The notes under the pieces: generated by a model
Database searches by the model: none
What the model saw: only the letters and a program-made list of their open reading frames with translations
What the model was told of the DNA's origin: nothing
In this document: positions 25,461 through 34,267 of the stretch, in pieces
How positions within the stretch are numbered: position 1 is the stretch's first letter
Layout: the number at the start of each line of letters is the position of its first letter
Source: JBGLNL01 sp046484125
GTDB taxonomy: Bacteria; Chloroflexota; Dehalococcoidia; SZUA-161; SpSt-899
Assembly (NCBI GenBank): GCA_046484125.1
Contig: JAWOBX010000043.1
Coordinates: 5,283 to 69,282 of the forward strand
Direction of reading: 5' to 3'
DNA length: 64,000 nt
Program-made: the position numbers and the translations under genes

Positions 25461-25835
25461 TTAGTATTTACGGAAGTCTCCGGTCATGGCGGCGTCGATT
25501 GGATTGGTGCCGGCCATCCTGGGCGCTCTGGTGAATCCCGGACTCGATGCCCACTGGGCCGGCCTTTCGGTCAGTTCTTCGAAACCGGCCGAAATCAGAA
25601 CTTTGTTTACTTCTTCAGCTTTCTGTTCATCGGCATCAACTCTCACGATCTTTCCGCCGACGGCCAGGCCGATTTTGTAGTAATTTAAAGCCTGTTCCGG
25701 AAGATCGAGCCCTTCCAGCTCATTTTCTCCACCTTGGTCAATGACTTTGGCTTCGTACCCCCTTGATTTGAGTTCGGAAACCGCGGTTTCCGCGTCCTCC
25801 GGGCGTTTGAACAGCTTTGTTACGGCTTTTGCCAT
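25461..25835 (-). CDS. Hypothetical protein at the head of the acs operon
   Basis: A 124-residue soluble protein that I cannot assign to a named family. Residues 1-35 (AVTKLFKRPEDAETAVSELK and SRGYEAKVID) resemble the strand-helix-strand start of small stress-protein or YflT-like domains, and residues about 48-90 (ALNYYKIGLAVGGKIVRVDA, then DEQKAEEVNKVLISAGF) look like a second such half, so the fold is probably a ferredoxin-like repeat. The C-terminal 30 residues are Pro/Gly/Ala-rich and probably disordered. It is first in the operon, right behind the promoter and 35 bp before acsB, which suggests an accessory role with acetyl-CoA synthase. It contains no cysteines, so it is not itself an Fe-S protein. 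Confidence 0.75.
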   Translation of the reverse strand: MAKAVTKLFKRPEDAETAVSELKSRGYEAKVIDQGGENELEGLDLPEQALNYYKIGLAVGGKIVRVDADEQKAEEVNKVLISAGFEELTERPAQWASSPGFTRAPRMAGTNPIDAAMTGDFRKY

Positions 25836-25914
25836 ATCGCGAAACCCTCCTGTTAATCATTACGTTGTTTGCTTTATCTGAATACCGACTACAAATAAAA
25901 GCACCCAAGGAATT

Positions 25915-25943
25915 ATTTTAGCCTTGACGTGAACGGAAGTCAA
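25915..25943 (-). promoter_or_regulatory. Sigma-70 type promoter of the acs operon
   Basis: On the complement, TTGACT (25943-25938), a 17-nt spacer and TAAAAT (25920-25915) form a near-consensus promoter. It gives a leader of about 75 nt before the first gene. The remaining part of the 365-bp gap (25944-26200) is A/T-rich and shows no gene or clear terminator. Confidence 0.75.
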
Positions 25944-26200
25944 CCTTACATAATAACCCCAAACAGCGATTGATTCCGGGTTATATTTGCGTCATGTCGT
26001 CACCCTGTTTCACTAAACGATAACAGGAATGAGTTATAGGACATATTTTTCATCAGGTAAAGAAGGGTTTCCCGGATTATGAAAAATAAAAAAAGGTGCG
26101 AGGTTATTACTCTCCTTAAAGGGTGAAAGCATTTGAAATTCTATTTTCGGCATAAACCGGGAGTTAAAAAGTGACTGCTGTTCGAGAGAGTTAACCGATC

Positions 26201-26953
26201 CTATTGTGAGCGATATTGGTCAAGGGTCTCATCCGAGAAATCGGCGTTGGTGTATACCTGCTGGACGCCATCAATTTCCTCGAGTTTGTCTATCAACTTG
26301 AGTGTTTGAAGAGCGGACTTATCCTCCAGTTTGACCATGTTCTGTGGAATCAACGCTATGTCGGCAGATGCTATAGTAAGCCCGCTATCCTCGAGGAATT
26401 TCCTTACCTTCTCCAGGTCACCCGGTGTGCTGTATATCTCGATGATATCGCCTTCCGCTTTAATGTCGTCGGCACCCGCATCAATGGCGGCAAGCTCAAG
26501 TTCCTCGGAGTAGTGGCTATCTGATTCCATGGTTATAATGCCCTTGGCCTCGAATATCCAGGTGACGCAACCCGCCTCGCCAAGGCTGGCATTGTGCTTG
26601 GTGAAAGTGCTGCGGACCTCTGAAAGAGTTCTGTTACGATTGTCAGTCAATATCTGGAGAAGCAAAGCCGCACCGCCCGGACTGTAACCCTCAAGGGTCA
26701 TCTCCTCCAGCGCTCCCGATTCCTTGCTCTCCACTGCCCGTTTGATGGCGCGTTCTATATTGTCGACGGGCATGTTATTGTCTTTAGCTTTCTGTACTGC
26801 AAGGCGAAGCGTGGGGTTGGAATCGGGATCTCCACCGCCGTTTCGGGCGGCTACGGTGATCTCGCGGCCCAGTTTGGTAAATAACTGTCCCCTTTTTGCG
26901 TCCGCCGCGCCTTTTTGACGTTTGATTGTAGACCACTTGGAGTGACCGGACAT
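26201..26953 (-). CDS. yebC: YebC/PmpR family protein
   Basis: A 250-residue YebC/PmpR protein of normal length. It opens with the hallmark MSGHSKWSTIKRQKGAADAK and RGQLFTKLGREI, followed by the KDNNMPVDNIERAI helix region, YSPGGAALLLQILTDNRNRT and the Gly/Cys segment GCVTWIFEAKG. The family was described as DNA-binding transcription regulators; a translation role has been proposed for some members. It lies 12 bp downstream of the B12-binding protein gene and is probably co-transcribed. The usual neighbours ruvC/ruvA are absent. Confidence 0.96.
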   Translation of the reverse strand: MSGHSKWSTIKRQKGAADAKRGQLFTKLGREITVAARNGGGDPDSNPTLRLAVQKAKDNNMPVDNIERAIKRAVESKESGALEEMTLEGYSPGGAALLLQILTDNRNRTLSEVRSTFTKHNASLGEAGCVTWIFEAKGIITMESDSHYSEELELAAIDAGADDIKAEGDIIEIYSTPGDLEKVRKFLEDSGLTIASADIALIPQNMVKLEDKSALQTLKLIDKLEEIDGVQQVYTNADFSDETLDQYRSQ

Positions 26954-26965
26954 TTTATTCCTCTA

Positions 26966-27373
26966 TCAATTTCTATCCGCGATCGCCTTCATAACGTACT
27001 CGACGATTTCAGATGTGGGTGTTCCCGGCCCGAAGATCTCGTTGACCCCGATTTTCCTCATTTGCTGATGGTCATCCTCGGGAATGATACCACCGGCTAT
27101 GACCATGACATCAGTCAGGCCTCTCTTGTTAAGCTCTTCCATGATCAATGGGAATAGCTCGGTGTGAGCGCCGGAAAGAATGCTGAGACCCACTACATCA
27201 ACATCTTCTTGCATGGCGGATTCGGCGATCATCTCCGGCGTCTGTCTTATGCCGGTGTAGATCACTTCCATCCCCGCGTCCCTGAAGGCGCGGGCTACTA
27301 CCTTGGCTCCTCTATCATGGCCATCAAGGCCCGGTTTGGCAACAAGAACTCTGACAGTGGGTTTATCAGCCAT
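26966..27373 (-). CDS. Cobalamin-binding domain protein, methylmalonyl-CoA mutase small subunit type
   Basis: A 135-residue free-standing B12-binding domain. The cobalamin motif DxHxxG appears as KPGLDGHDRGAKVVARAF (residues about 13-30), SILSGAH near 64-70 supplies the SxL element, and IAGGIIPEDD near 93 the GG element. It matches the C-terminal domain of methylmalonyl-CoA mutase; together with a separate catalytic subunit it would interconvert methylmalonyl-CoA and succinyl-CoA. The catalytic subunit is not in the window, but the epimerase gene is upstream on the same strand. Other acyl-CoA mutases such as isobutyryl-CoA mutase use the same domain. Confidence 0.92.
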   Translation of the reverse strand: MADKPTVRVLVAKPGLDGHDRGAKVVARAFRDAGMEVIYTGIRQTPEMIAESAMQEDVDVVGLSILSGAHTELFPLIMEELNKRGLTDVMVIAGGIIPEDDHQQMRKIGVNEIFGPGTPTSEIVEYVMKAIADRN

Positions 27374-27561
27374 TTATCAGATACTCCTTATGATGTCGTT
27401 TCGTCAGGTGTATTCCTATTGATTATCGCTATCGCTATTATCAGTTTCTTGAGAAACCTCTTATATCCCTCATTTGTGTCCCCAACACGGGTGGGATTGA
27501 AGATCCGGGTTATACCCCATTACATCTTAAGCCACTACTTACATTCCAGGAGCTACCGCAA

Positions 27562-27966
27562 TCATTCCCGGGTTTTCTGAGCCAGCTCAATGAGGACTCC
27601 GTTGACTGACTTTGGATGAATGAATCCGATTTTACCGGCCAGGCCTTTCCTGCCCTGTTTATCGATAAGCTTTGCCCCTTTGGCTTCAAGGCGTGTCAGC
27701 TCTTCGTCGGTGTCATCAACTTCAATACAGATGTGATGAATGCCTTCCCCTTTATTTTCGATAAATTTGGCGACTCCGCTTTCCGGATCGACCGGTTCAA
27801 TTAATTCTAACTCAGTATCTCCGATATGAATCATAGCCGCCTTGACTCCCTGATCCGGAACCTCCTCGATTTTGGAGGGCTTTAGGCCGAAAAGGTTTTC
27901 GAAAGTACTCACGGCACTATCGAGGTTTTTTACTGCAACGGCGACGTGGTCAATCCTTTTGAGCAT
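27562..27966 (-). CDS. mce: Methylmalonyl-CoA epimerase
   Basis: A 134-residue VOC-fold (glyoxalase/bleomycin type) enzyme that interconverts the two C2 epimers of methylmalonyl-CoA. Metal ligands are expected in RIDHVAVAVKNLD (His at residue 6), in IEPVDPESG, in GIHHICIEVDD and near the C-terminal GVLIELAQ Glu. The open frame runs upstream to 28248, but ATG 27966 has a perfect AGGAGG 6 nt before it and gives the family N-terminus. The B12-binding subunit gene follows after 188 bp that hold no further gene. The pair points to propionate metabolism. Confidence 0.94.
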   Translation of the reverse strand: MLKRIDHVAVAVKNLDSAVSTFENLFGLKPSKIEEVPDQGVKAAMIHIGDTELELIEPVDPESGVAKFIENKGEGIHHICIEVDDTDEELTRLEAKGAKLIDKQGRKGLAGKIGFIHPKSVNGVLIELAQKTRE

Positions 27967-28349
27967 ATAATCCTCCTGTCTGTCATGTAAGGGGAGTAGA
28001 TTAAAATAGGTGCACTCAAGGCTGAATATACAATAATTGCGCAATGGTGTCAATTTTGTCACAATCCGTTTAGATACCGAAAAACAGCGCTCAAAGGCAA
28101 ATGCGTCCACACTTCGAGTGAGTAATTGTGCCGTGGCTGGAGGCTTTCTATATTTGAGGAAATTTACACGGGGCGTAACAACTCCTCGTCCAGGGGAACC
28201 AAAAGCTGAGAGGGTGAAAACATGCATCAGAATAAAAGCTGTTTTCAACGTTGCCTGCTATATTTCCCACACAAAATATCGATGTGATACAATAGCTACA
28301 TAAATATGGCGCCGCCGAGGAAAACATCTTTGATGATGGTGTTAAAAGT

Positions 28350-29162
28350 ATGAAGAACGTTGTTTTACACAGGAGTCCAAGGGTAAAAAAGCCCGTCATG
28401 CTGGCTGTATGGCCCGGAGTAAGCGACGTTGCTCTGGAAGTAGGCAACTATCTGCTGGACAGGCTGGATGCCGCGGAGTTCGCCGAGATCGAGCCGTTGA
28501 ACTTTTTTACCCCGGTCGGGATAACGGTTCATGATAACGTATTACAGGCACCTGTTTTCCCTGAGAACAAGTTCTACCTGATAAAAAGACCGGAAGCCAA
28601 AAATGATTTAATAATATTCTACGCGGAGGCTCAGCCGGATCAAAATCACTACGATCTGGCAAAGGTTGTTCTGGACGTGGCGGAGAGGTTCAGGGTGAAG
28701 CGGATATATACTTGTGCCGCTGCCCTGGTACAGCACAACGTCGAGAAGTCGCGAGTTCTGGCGGCGGCTACGGATGCGAAGCTGATTGAAGAAGTGAAAA
28801 AGTACGATGTTTCACTGGTGGGTGAATTTCAGATCAGGGGTCTTAACGGATTACTGCTTGGGGCTGCCAGGGAGAGGGGTATTGAGGGAATTTGCATTCT
28901 TGGAGAAACGGCGCAATATGCAGCGGAGCTTCCCAATCCCATTGCCGCCAGTGCCATTCTCAAAACACTTACACGGATTTTTAATCTGCAAATAGATCTC
29001 TCTGAAATAGAGAGAGATGCCAGGCAGATGGCAGAGGAGATTAAAACGCTATCCCAGGAATTCATGGCGAAATACATCAGCCATTTTACTCAGCCCATTT
29101 GGGAACGTAATCCGCGAAACGAATATGAAGATGATGATGAAGACGATGATGAAGATGAATAG
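28350..29162 (+). CDS. PAC2 family protein
   Basis: A 270-residue PAC2 (proteasome assembly chaperone 2-like) domain protein. Typical stretches are PVMLAVWPGVSDVALEVGNYLL (split here by meaning: first strand and helix, residues about 16-37), the FVKRIYTCAAAL region near 125, and QIRGLNGLLLGAARERGIEG near 163-182. The C-terminal helix is followed by a strongly acidic Asp/Glu tail. In archaea and actinobacteria such proteins are linked to proteasome or ATP-grasp partners; no proteasome gene is in this window. It sits 26 bp upstream of hflK and may be in one unit with the SPFH genes, hinting at protein quality control at the membrane. Confidence 0.85.
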   Translation: MKNVVLHRSPRVKKPVMLAVWPGVSDVALEVGNYLLDRLDAAEFAEIEPLNFFTPVGITVHDNVLQAPVFPENKFYLIKRPEAKNDLIIFYAEAQPDQNHYDLAKVVLDVAERFRVKRIYTCAAALVQHNVEKSRVLAAATDAKLIEEVKKYDVSLVGEFQIRGLNGLLLGAARERGIEGICILGETAQYAAELPNPIAASAILKTLTRIFNLQIDLSEIERDARQMAEEIKTLSQEFMAKYISHFTQPIWERNPRNEYEDDDEDDDEDE

Positions 29163-29188
29163 GTGGGATGTAAAAGAGGAGGTGGAGA

Positions 29189-30589
29189 ATGGCCAGATCG
29201 CCGGGCGGGCCCGGAACTGAGTTTTCATGGGAAGAGATATGGGAAAGACTAACCGGTAAATACTCCACTTCAGGCAAGAAACCATTCAGAAAAGGGCCTG
29301 TCCTTGGGGCGTTGGCAGGAATAGCAATTGCCATATGGTTACTAACTGGAATATACACGGTTAGCCCCGGCGAAGTGGCGGTGGTTAAACGGTTCGGAAG
29401 CCATATTAGAACCGATGGGCCGGGACTTCACTATCACTTAAGAGGAATCGAATCGTATAATCGGGTAAACCAGGAGCAAATTCGCACTGCCGAAATTGGT
29501 TTTCGAACTGTGAGCAGTGATGAGTTCCGGATAATCCAACCGGAAGCTCGTGTCCTGACCAGTGATGAGAATATTGTTGAGGTTCAGTTAGTAGTCCAGT
29601 ACAGGGTAAGTGATGCGGATGATTACGTGTTCAACGTGATTGACCCTGAGACAGCTCTTCATGATGCCGCTGAGGTGGCGATGAGGAGCGTGGTTGGGGA
29701 TCATACGATAGACTACGTCATGATCGAAGGAAGAGGTGTGTGGCCGTCAGAGGCAATGACTTACCTTCAGCAATTGCTCGATGATTATGGTTCAGGGTTG
29801 CTGGTTACCAACCTGAAACTGCAATACGCGGGACCGCCAGATGATGTCAGGGATGCATTCGATGAGGTGCAGGCGGCAAGGGAGGACAAACAGACGTTAA
29901 TAAGACAGGCTGAGGGTTATGCGGCTGACATTGTTCCAAGGGCGCGGGGTGAGGCGCAGAAAATCGTGCTGCAGGCAAACGCTTATAAAGAGCAAAGGGT
30001 TCTGAAGGCGGAGGGCGACGCCGCGAAATTCCTTTCGGTTTTAAAGGCACACGAAGTTACCGCGGCCTTCCAGGCTCTGGCCGGGGGTGGAATTACCGAA
30101 GCCGAAGAGGCACTCTCCCAAGTCGGGATATTTGAGGTAACCTCTGGCGATATGTCGACTGATATAGCGGTTGAAGAGATTATCGAGGAGGTTATAAAGG
30201 AAGGGACTGAGAACGGGGTGAGCATAGAGGTGGATGAGGTTTCGACTATGACCAGGGATAACCTGTATTTAATCATGAAGGATCTCGGTGTTACCGACGG
30301 CATATCAGAGGCAGCCGAATTGACGGGGAAGAAGCTTATCTCCGCTCTGGATAAGTTGAATCTGGCCGAGGAGTATCAGGAAGCTTACGACGAAGCGATC
30401 AAGTTGACAAAGGAAAGGTTGTACCTCGAAACCATGCAGGAGGTGTTGCCGGCAACCGAGAAATACATACTTGATTCCAGTACCACCGGCAGCATCCTGC
30501 CCTTCCTGCCTCTCGGTGAAATGGTCAATATACCGGAGCTGAACAGCGTTGCCAGCGGAACAGGGCAGGCATCGGAGGGGCGGCAATGA
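29189..30589 (+). CDS. hflK: SPFH-domain protein HflK with a long insertion
   Basis: A 466-residue HflK, longer than the usual 350-420. Order: cytoplasmic N-terminus, one transmembrane helix (about 36-56), SPFH/band-7 domain (about 58-240, starting YTVSPGEVAVVKRFG), an Ala/Glu-rich coiled coil (about 230-285, RARGEAQKIVLQANAYKEQR) and the C-terminal TKERLYLETMQEVLPATEKY block (about 406-425). Between the coiled coil and that block lies about 115 residues (290-405) that canonical HflK lacks. This insert is acidic and helical (EEIIEEVIKEGTENGVSIEV, then GISEAAELTGKKLISALDKL). HflK and HflC form a membrane cage around FtsH and modulate its proteolysis. The stop overlaps the hflC start by 4 nt. 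Confidence 0.93.
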   Translation: MARSPGGPGTEFSWEEIWERLTGKYSTSGKKPFRKGPVLGALAGIAIAIWLLTGIYTVSPGEVAVVKRFGSHIRTDGPGLHYHLRGIESYNRVNQEQIRTAEIGFRTVSSDEFRIIQPEARVLTSDENIVEVQLVVQYRVSDADDYVFNVIDPETALHDAAEVAMRSVVGDHTIDYVMIEGRGVWPSEAMTYLQQLLDDYGSGLLVTNLKLQYAGPPDDVRDAFDEVQAAREDKQTLIRQAEGYAADIVPRARGEAQKIVLQANAYKEQRVLKAEGDAAKFLSVLKAHEVTAAFQALAGGGITEAEEALSQVGIFEVTSGDMSTDIAVEEIIEEVIKEGTENGVSIEVDEVSTMTRDNLYLIMKDLGVTDGISEAAELTGKKLISALDKLNLAEEYQEAYDEAIKLTKERLYLETMQEVLPATEKYILDSSTTGSILPFLPLGEMVNIPELNSVASGTGQASEGRQ

Positions 30590-31455
30590 AAAAGATAGCA
30601 GTCATCGCGGCCGTTGCGATATTCCTTCTCGTGGTCCTTTTCCAGAGCTTCTATACGGTCGATGAGACGGAGCAGGTAATAATTTTACAGATGGGTGAGT
30701 ATAAGAAAACCGTGGATAAGCCCGGTCTTCATGCAAAGTTACCTTTCGTTCAGACCCCGAAAAGCCTTGACAAGAGGGTCATTAAGAGCGACGCTCCGTC
30801 GACAGGCTATTTGACGCTGGATAAAAAGAACGTGGAAATCGATCACCTCACCAGATGGAGAATCACCGAACCAGTTACTTTCTATAAAAGCATAGGGAGT
30901 GAGGAACAAAAGGCGCATCAGAGAATAAACGCGGTCGTTGTTTCTGAGCTCAGGGATGAGCTCGCCTCGTTCGACCTGGTAGACATAATCTCTATACATC
31001 GAGAGGCGATTATGGACGAGGTGACCGAGCGCACCGCACAGAAGGTAATTGAGTTTGGGGTTGACGTGATCGATGTCAGAATAAAGCGGACGGAATTACC
31101 TGAGAACGTAGAGGATAATGTATTCGCGCGGATGAGGGCGGAACGTGAGAGAGAGGCTAAAAAGTACAGGGCTGAGGGTGAAGAGCTGGCCCTGGAAACG
31201 GAGGCCGAAGCTGACAGGCAGGCCACCGTAATAATGGCCCAGGCTTACAGGCATGAGCAATCGCTGAAAGGGCAGGGGGATGGCATGGCTGCTTCGGTGT
31301 ACGCTGCCGCTTATGAGCAGGCACCATCTTTTTACAGCTTGATGCGGGCTCTCGAAGTCTACACCGCTATAATGGATGAGCAGACAACCCTGGTGCTCAG
31401 CACGCAGTCTGATTTACTGAAATATCTTACGGATATTGAACCGGAAGAGGAATAG
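30586..31455 (+). CDS. hflC: SPFH-domain protein HflC
   Basis: A 289-residue HflC of normal length, partner of HflK in the FtsH-modulating membrane complex. It has an N-terminal transmembrane helix (residues 3-23), then FYTVDETEQVIILQMGEYKK opening the band-7 domain, the DVRIKRTELPENVEDNVFAR motif near 170 and RMRAEREREAKKYRAEGEEL in the coiled coil. The C-terminal region (SFYSLMRALEVYTA) is standard. Its ATG overlaps the TGA of hflK (ATGA). ftsH is not in the window. The gene ends 20 bp before the converging DnaJ-like gene with no clear hairpin between. Confidence 0.95.
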   Translation: MKKIAVIAAVAIFLLVVLFQSFYTVDETEQVIILQMGEYKKTVDKPGLHAKLPFVQTPKSLDKRVIKSDAPSTGYLTLDKKNVEIDHLTRWRITEPVTFYKSIGSEEQKAHQRINAVVVSELRDELASFDLVDIISIHREAIMDEVTERTAQKVIEFGVDVIDVRIKRTELPENVEDNVFARMRAEREREAKKYRAEGEELALETEAEADRQATVIMAQAYRHEQSLKGQGDGMAASVYAAAYEQAPSFYSLMRALEVYTAIMDEQTTLVLSTQSDLLKYLTDIEPEEE

Positions 31456-31475
31456 GGGCCCGTCGCGATGTGCTC

Positions 31476-32321
31476 CTACTTCACTTTTATCTGCAGGTAA
31501 AGGTCTCCTGGCTGGAGGCCGGATTTACCCATACCTGTCAGCCTGATCTTTTTACCGGGCGACATACCTGGCGGGATTATGACCTCGATTGTTTTGGTTC
31601 CTTTGCCACTGTTGTAACGAATACGTTTGGAGCATCCCAGTTTCACCTCATCAGCGCTGATCTCGACGGTCTTGTATATATCCTCACCCTTCGATGGCAT
31701 ATCGAGGTCGATGCCGAAGGCCTTCTTCAAGGTGAATTTGCCAAGCTTCCGTACGGCTTTTGCCAGCAACCTTTCGGCGAAATTCGGTTTTCGCACTGTT
31801 ACTTGAGCGCCGGTAGAGCCGGGACGCCCTTGCGCTCTCCCGGCATTACGGCTGGAAAAATCGGGCTTTTTCGCGCCACCAGTACTACTGCCGGTCCGGT
31901 AAAAGCGTGCTTCGCCGTAAGAGTATTTACCTGAAAACAGGTCGCTGAACAAATCATCGTCAAAGCGGAGGCCCATATGGCCGAACATGCGCTCCAGGTC
32001 GGCAAATAACTGCCTCGCCAAGTCAGGGTCGACATACGCCTCATTGAAGGAATAAGCTCCGGCACGGCCATATCGGTTTCCAAAACCGAAGCCGGTTTGA
32101 GAATAATCCCCTCGGATAAAGGCGTCGTACTCCTGCCTGTGCTTCGGATCGCAGAGGACGCTGTAAGCCTCGTTTATCTGTTTGAACTTCTCAGACGCTT
32201 CACTCTCATTTCCGGGGTTGCGGTCCGGATGATGCTTAAAGGCAAGCTTCCTGAAGGAACTGCGAATTTCCTCCGCGCTGGCGTCACGGCTGACTCCCAG
32301 TATATCGTAATAATCTCTCAT
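31476..32321 (-). CDS. DnaJ-family co-chaperone, CbpA-like (no zinc finger)
   Basis: A 281-residue J-domain protein. The J domain occupies residues 1-68 with the HPD motif in FKHHPDRNPGNESEASEKFK. A Gly/Phe/Tyr-rich and poorly conserved linker follows (about 70-180), including SFNEAYVDPDLARQLFADLE. The C-terminal substrate-binding domain (DnaJ_C) is seen in GEDIYKTVEISADEVKLGCS and VIIPPGMSPGKKIRLTGMGK. The cysteine-rich zinc finger of DnaJ itself is absent, so it is of CbpA/DnaJ class B type. It is 2 bp downstream of the antiporter gene. dnaK and grpE are not present here. Confidence 0.92.
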   Translation of the reverse strand: MRDYYDILGVSRDASAEEIRSSFRKLAFKHHPDRNPGNESEASEKFKQINEAYSVLCDPKHRQEYDAFIRGDYSQTGFGFGNRYGRAGAYSFNEAYVDPDLARQLFADLERMFGHMGLRFDDDLFSDLFSGKYSYGEARFYRTGSSTGGAKKPDFSSRNAGRAQGRPGSTGAQVTVRKPNFAERLLAKAVRKLGKFTLKKAFGIDLDMPSKGEDIYKTVEISADEVKLGCSKRIRYNSGKGTKTIEVIIPPGMSPGKKIRLTGMGKSGLQPGDLYLQIKVK

Positions 32322-32323
32322 TT

Positions 32324-34018
32324 TTAGGATTCCTCTTCACGCAGCCGGTTGACGATGTAACGTATCTCCTGCGAATCCAAACCGAAGCGATGAAGCGTAT
32401 GGCGAACAATTTCAAGTCCGGCCTCTACATCCGGATGAACCAGTTGGGCGGCGCCCATTTCCTTCAGCGTGATTCTGGCTTCTTCCCCGTGCACACGAGC
32501 CAGTATATCAAGTCTGTGGTTAATCTCAAGCGCGTTCCTTATCACCAGGCTGGCCGACATAAGGTCGGGGAATGCTATAACGAGGATCCGAGCCTTCTCG
32601 AGTCTGGCCGCCGCCAGAACCTCAGGCTGGCTGGCGTCACCGAAGATGCAGGGGGTCCCCTTCTTGCGAGCTTCGCCTATCACCAGCGGATCGATGTCAA
32701 TTATCACGTATGAAAATCCGCGTTGCTGAAGGACTATCCCCAGTTTTCTCGCTGTGTCACCATATCCGCAGATAACCACATGATTAGAAAGCTTCCCGTC
32801 TCCATGGGCCGATTCCTGATCCTCTTCACCGGTTAAAAGCGGGACGACTCTCTTGCCGCTCGTCATCCGATAATAGCTCCATGAAGTCAGCCCTATGGCA
32901 AAGGGCGTCAATAATATTGTGATAAAAGCGACACTTAGTGTCAAAGAATAAAGCTCGTTGGAGATCAGGGATTCTTCCAGGGCAAGGGCGGCCAGAATGA
33001 AACTGAACTCACCTATCTGGAACAGCCCACTGCCGACAAACAAATTGGTTTTGGCGGTATTGCCGAAAGCCCGGGGGACAATAGCCGAGATGAGGAACTT
33101 GCCGACGACAACCACCGAAACAGCTATACCGACTTTCTCAGGGTTTTCCAGTATAAATTCAGGATCTGCCAGCATGCCCAGAGAGGCGAAGAAAAGTACC
33201 GCGAATATATCGCGAAGGGGGCGTATATCAGCCATTGTCTGGTATGAGAATTCCGATTCGCTCACGAGTAGACCGGCCAGGAACGCGCCGAGCGCTATTG
33301 AAAGTCCGAACTGGTCTGCTGCGTAGCTGGCTCCGAAAATCAGCGACACAACAGCAATGAGGAACAGCTCCCGCGAGCGCCCTCCGGCGACTGTTTTCAT
33401 GAACCAGGGAAAGCCCCACAAACCCAGAACAACGGTGACTCCGAGAAATACTATCGCTTTAAGAATTGCCCATCCAACCCCCTCCATTAGTTCCGAGCCG
33501 CTACTGCCCAGAGCAGGGAGTATGGCCATCATGGGTACTACGCTGAGGTCCTGAACAAGAAGTATTCCCGTCATTATCTTGCCGTGGGGGCTGCCGAGCT
33601 CACCTCGGTCCATAAGGGATTTCAGCACGATAATGGTGCTGCTTAATGAGATGAAGAAGGCAAATATAACTGCTTCATTGGAAGGATAATGGAGCCCCCA
33701 CGCCAGTAAGTATCCAATTATTCCAGTACCGATTATCTGCAGGATGCCACCGCCGGTGGCTACCAGACCGATTTTTTTCAGCGTGCGGAAGGAAAACTCG
33801 ATACCAAGGGTGAACATCAGGAACACAACCCCGATGGTGGCCAGAGTTTCAACCTCTTCAGTATCGGCAACCAGTCCTGTGACGTTGGGACCGATAATGA
33901 TCCCGGTGAGAAGATAGCCGAGGATTACAGGCAGTTTCAGGCGCTGGGCGATTATCCCGCCAACGAGGGCGATGCCCAGAACGACCGCCATGCTGGTGAT
34001 GAGTGAAATATCTTCCAT
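32324..34018 (-). CDS. CPA2 cation:proton antiporter with RCK/TrkA-N domain (KefB/C-like)
   Basis: A 564-residue membrane protein. The first about 385 residues form the hydrophobic Na+/H+ exchanger domain, beginning ITSMAVVLGIALVGGIIAQRLK and with GYLLTGIIIGPNVTG near residue 33. The C-terminal part is a Rossmann RCK domain (TrkA-N) with VVICGYGDTARKLGIVLQQR near 412 and GDASQPEVLAAARLEKA, which binds NAD or nucleotides, followed by a short TrkA-C-like remnant. Such proteins exchange K+ or Na+ for H+ under ligand control. The open frame continues to 34273 through a repeat element; ATG 34018 (MEDISLITSM) is the natural start, although its ribosome binding site is weak. Confidence 0.92.
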   Translation of the reverse strand: MEDISLITSMAVVLGIALVGGIIAQRLKLPVILGYLLTGIIIGPNVTGLVADTEEVETLATIGVVFLMFTLGIEFSFRTLKKIGLVATGGGILQIIGTGIIGYLLAWGLHYPSNEAVIFAFFISLSSTIIVLKSLMDRGELGSPHGKIMTGILLVQDLSVVPMMAILPALGSSGSELMEGVGWAILKAIVFLGVTVVLGLWGFPWFMKTVAGGRSRELFLIAVVSLIFGASYAADQFGLSIALGAFLAGLLVSESEFSYQTMADIRPLRDIFAVLFFASLGMLADPEFILENPEKVGIAVSVVVVGKFLISAIVPRAFGNTAKTNLFVGSGLFQIGEFSFILAALALEESLISNELYSLTLSVAFITILLTPFAIGLTSWSYYRMTSGKRVVPLLTGEEDQESAHGDGKLSNHVVICGYGDTARKLGIVLQQRGFSYVIIDIDPLVIGEARKKGTPCIFGDASQPEVLAAARLEKARILVIAFPDLMSASLVIRNALEINHRLDILARVHGEEARITLKEMGAAQLVHPDVEAGLEIVRHTLHRFGLDSQEIRYIVNRLREEES

Positions 34019-34157
34019 TTTTTTAAATTGTCTGCTCAAATTATAAGATATCTGCACTCTATAAGTACAGTGAAGCATGTCCCAAAAAACAGCGATTGGA
34101 ACCTTCGTGGGGTTGCCTCCTGTCAATCTCCGTTTCCCGTCTCCGGATGGCCTTACT

Positions 34158-34267
34158 GTAAAAAGGTGCAGGAGATGACTCCTGCCGGGGGTTTTGGGGG
34201 TGGCCCCCAACACAAACTTCCCCCAAGATTGGGGGATCAAAGGGGGTTGATTTGAGGTTTTTTGCAG
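34158..34267 (+). repeat. MITE-like intergenic repeat copy
   Basis: Copy in the divergent gap between the antiporter and amidohydrolase genes. The order matches the consensus: GAGATGACTCCTGCCGGGGG, a GGGGGTGGCCCCC hairpin, CCCCCAAGATTGGGGG hairpin, then AAAGGGGGTTGATTTGAGG. The terminal repeats are worn. An open frame reading through it toward the antiporter is not coding. Confidence 0.75.

Noticed and set aside
27967..28248. N-terminal extension of methylmalonyl-CoA epimerase
   Set aside because: ATG 27966 has AGGAGG at ideal distance and gives the family length of 134 residues.
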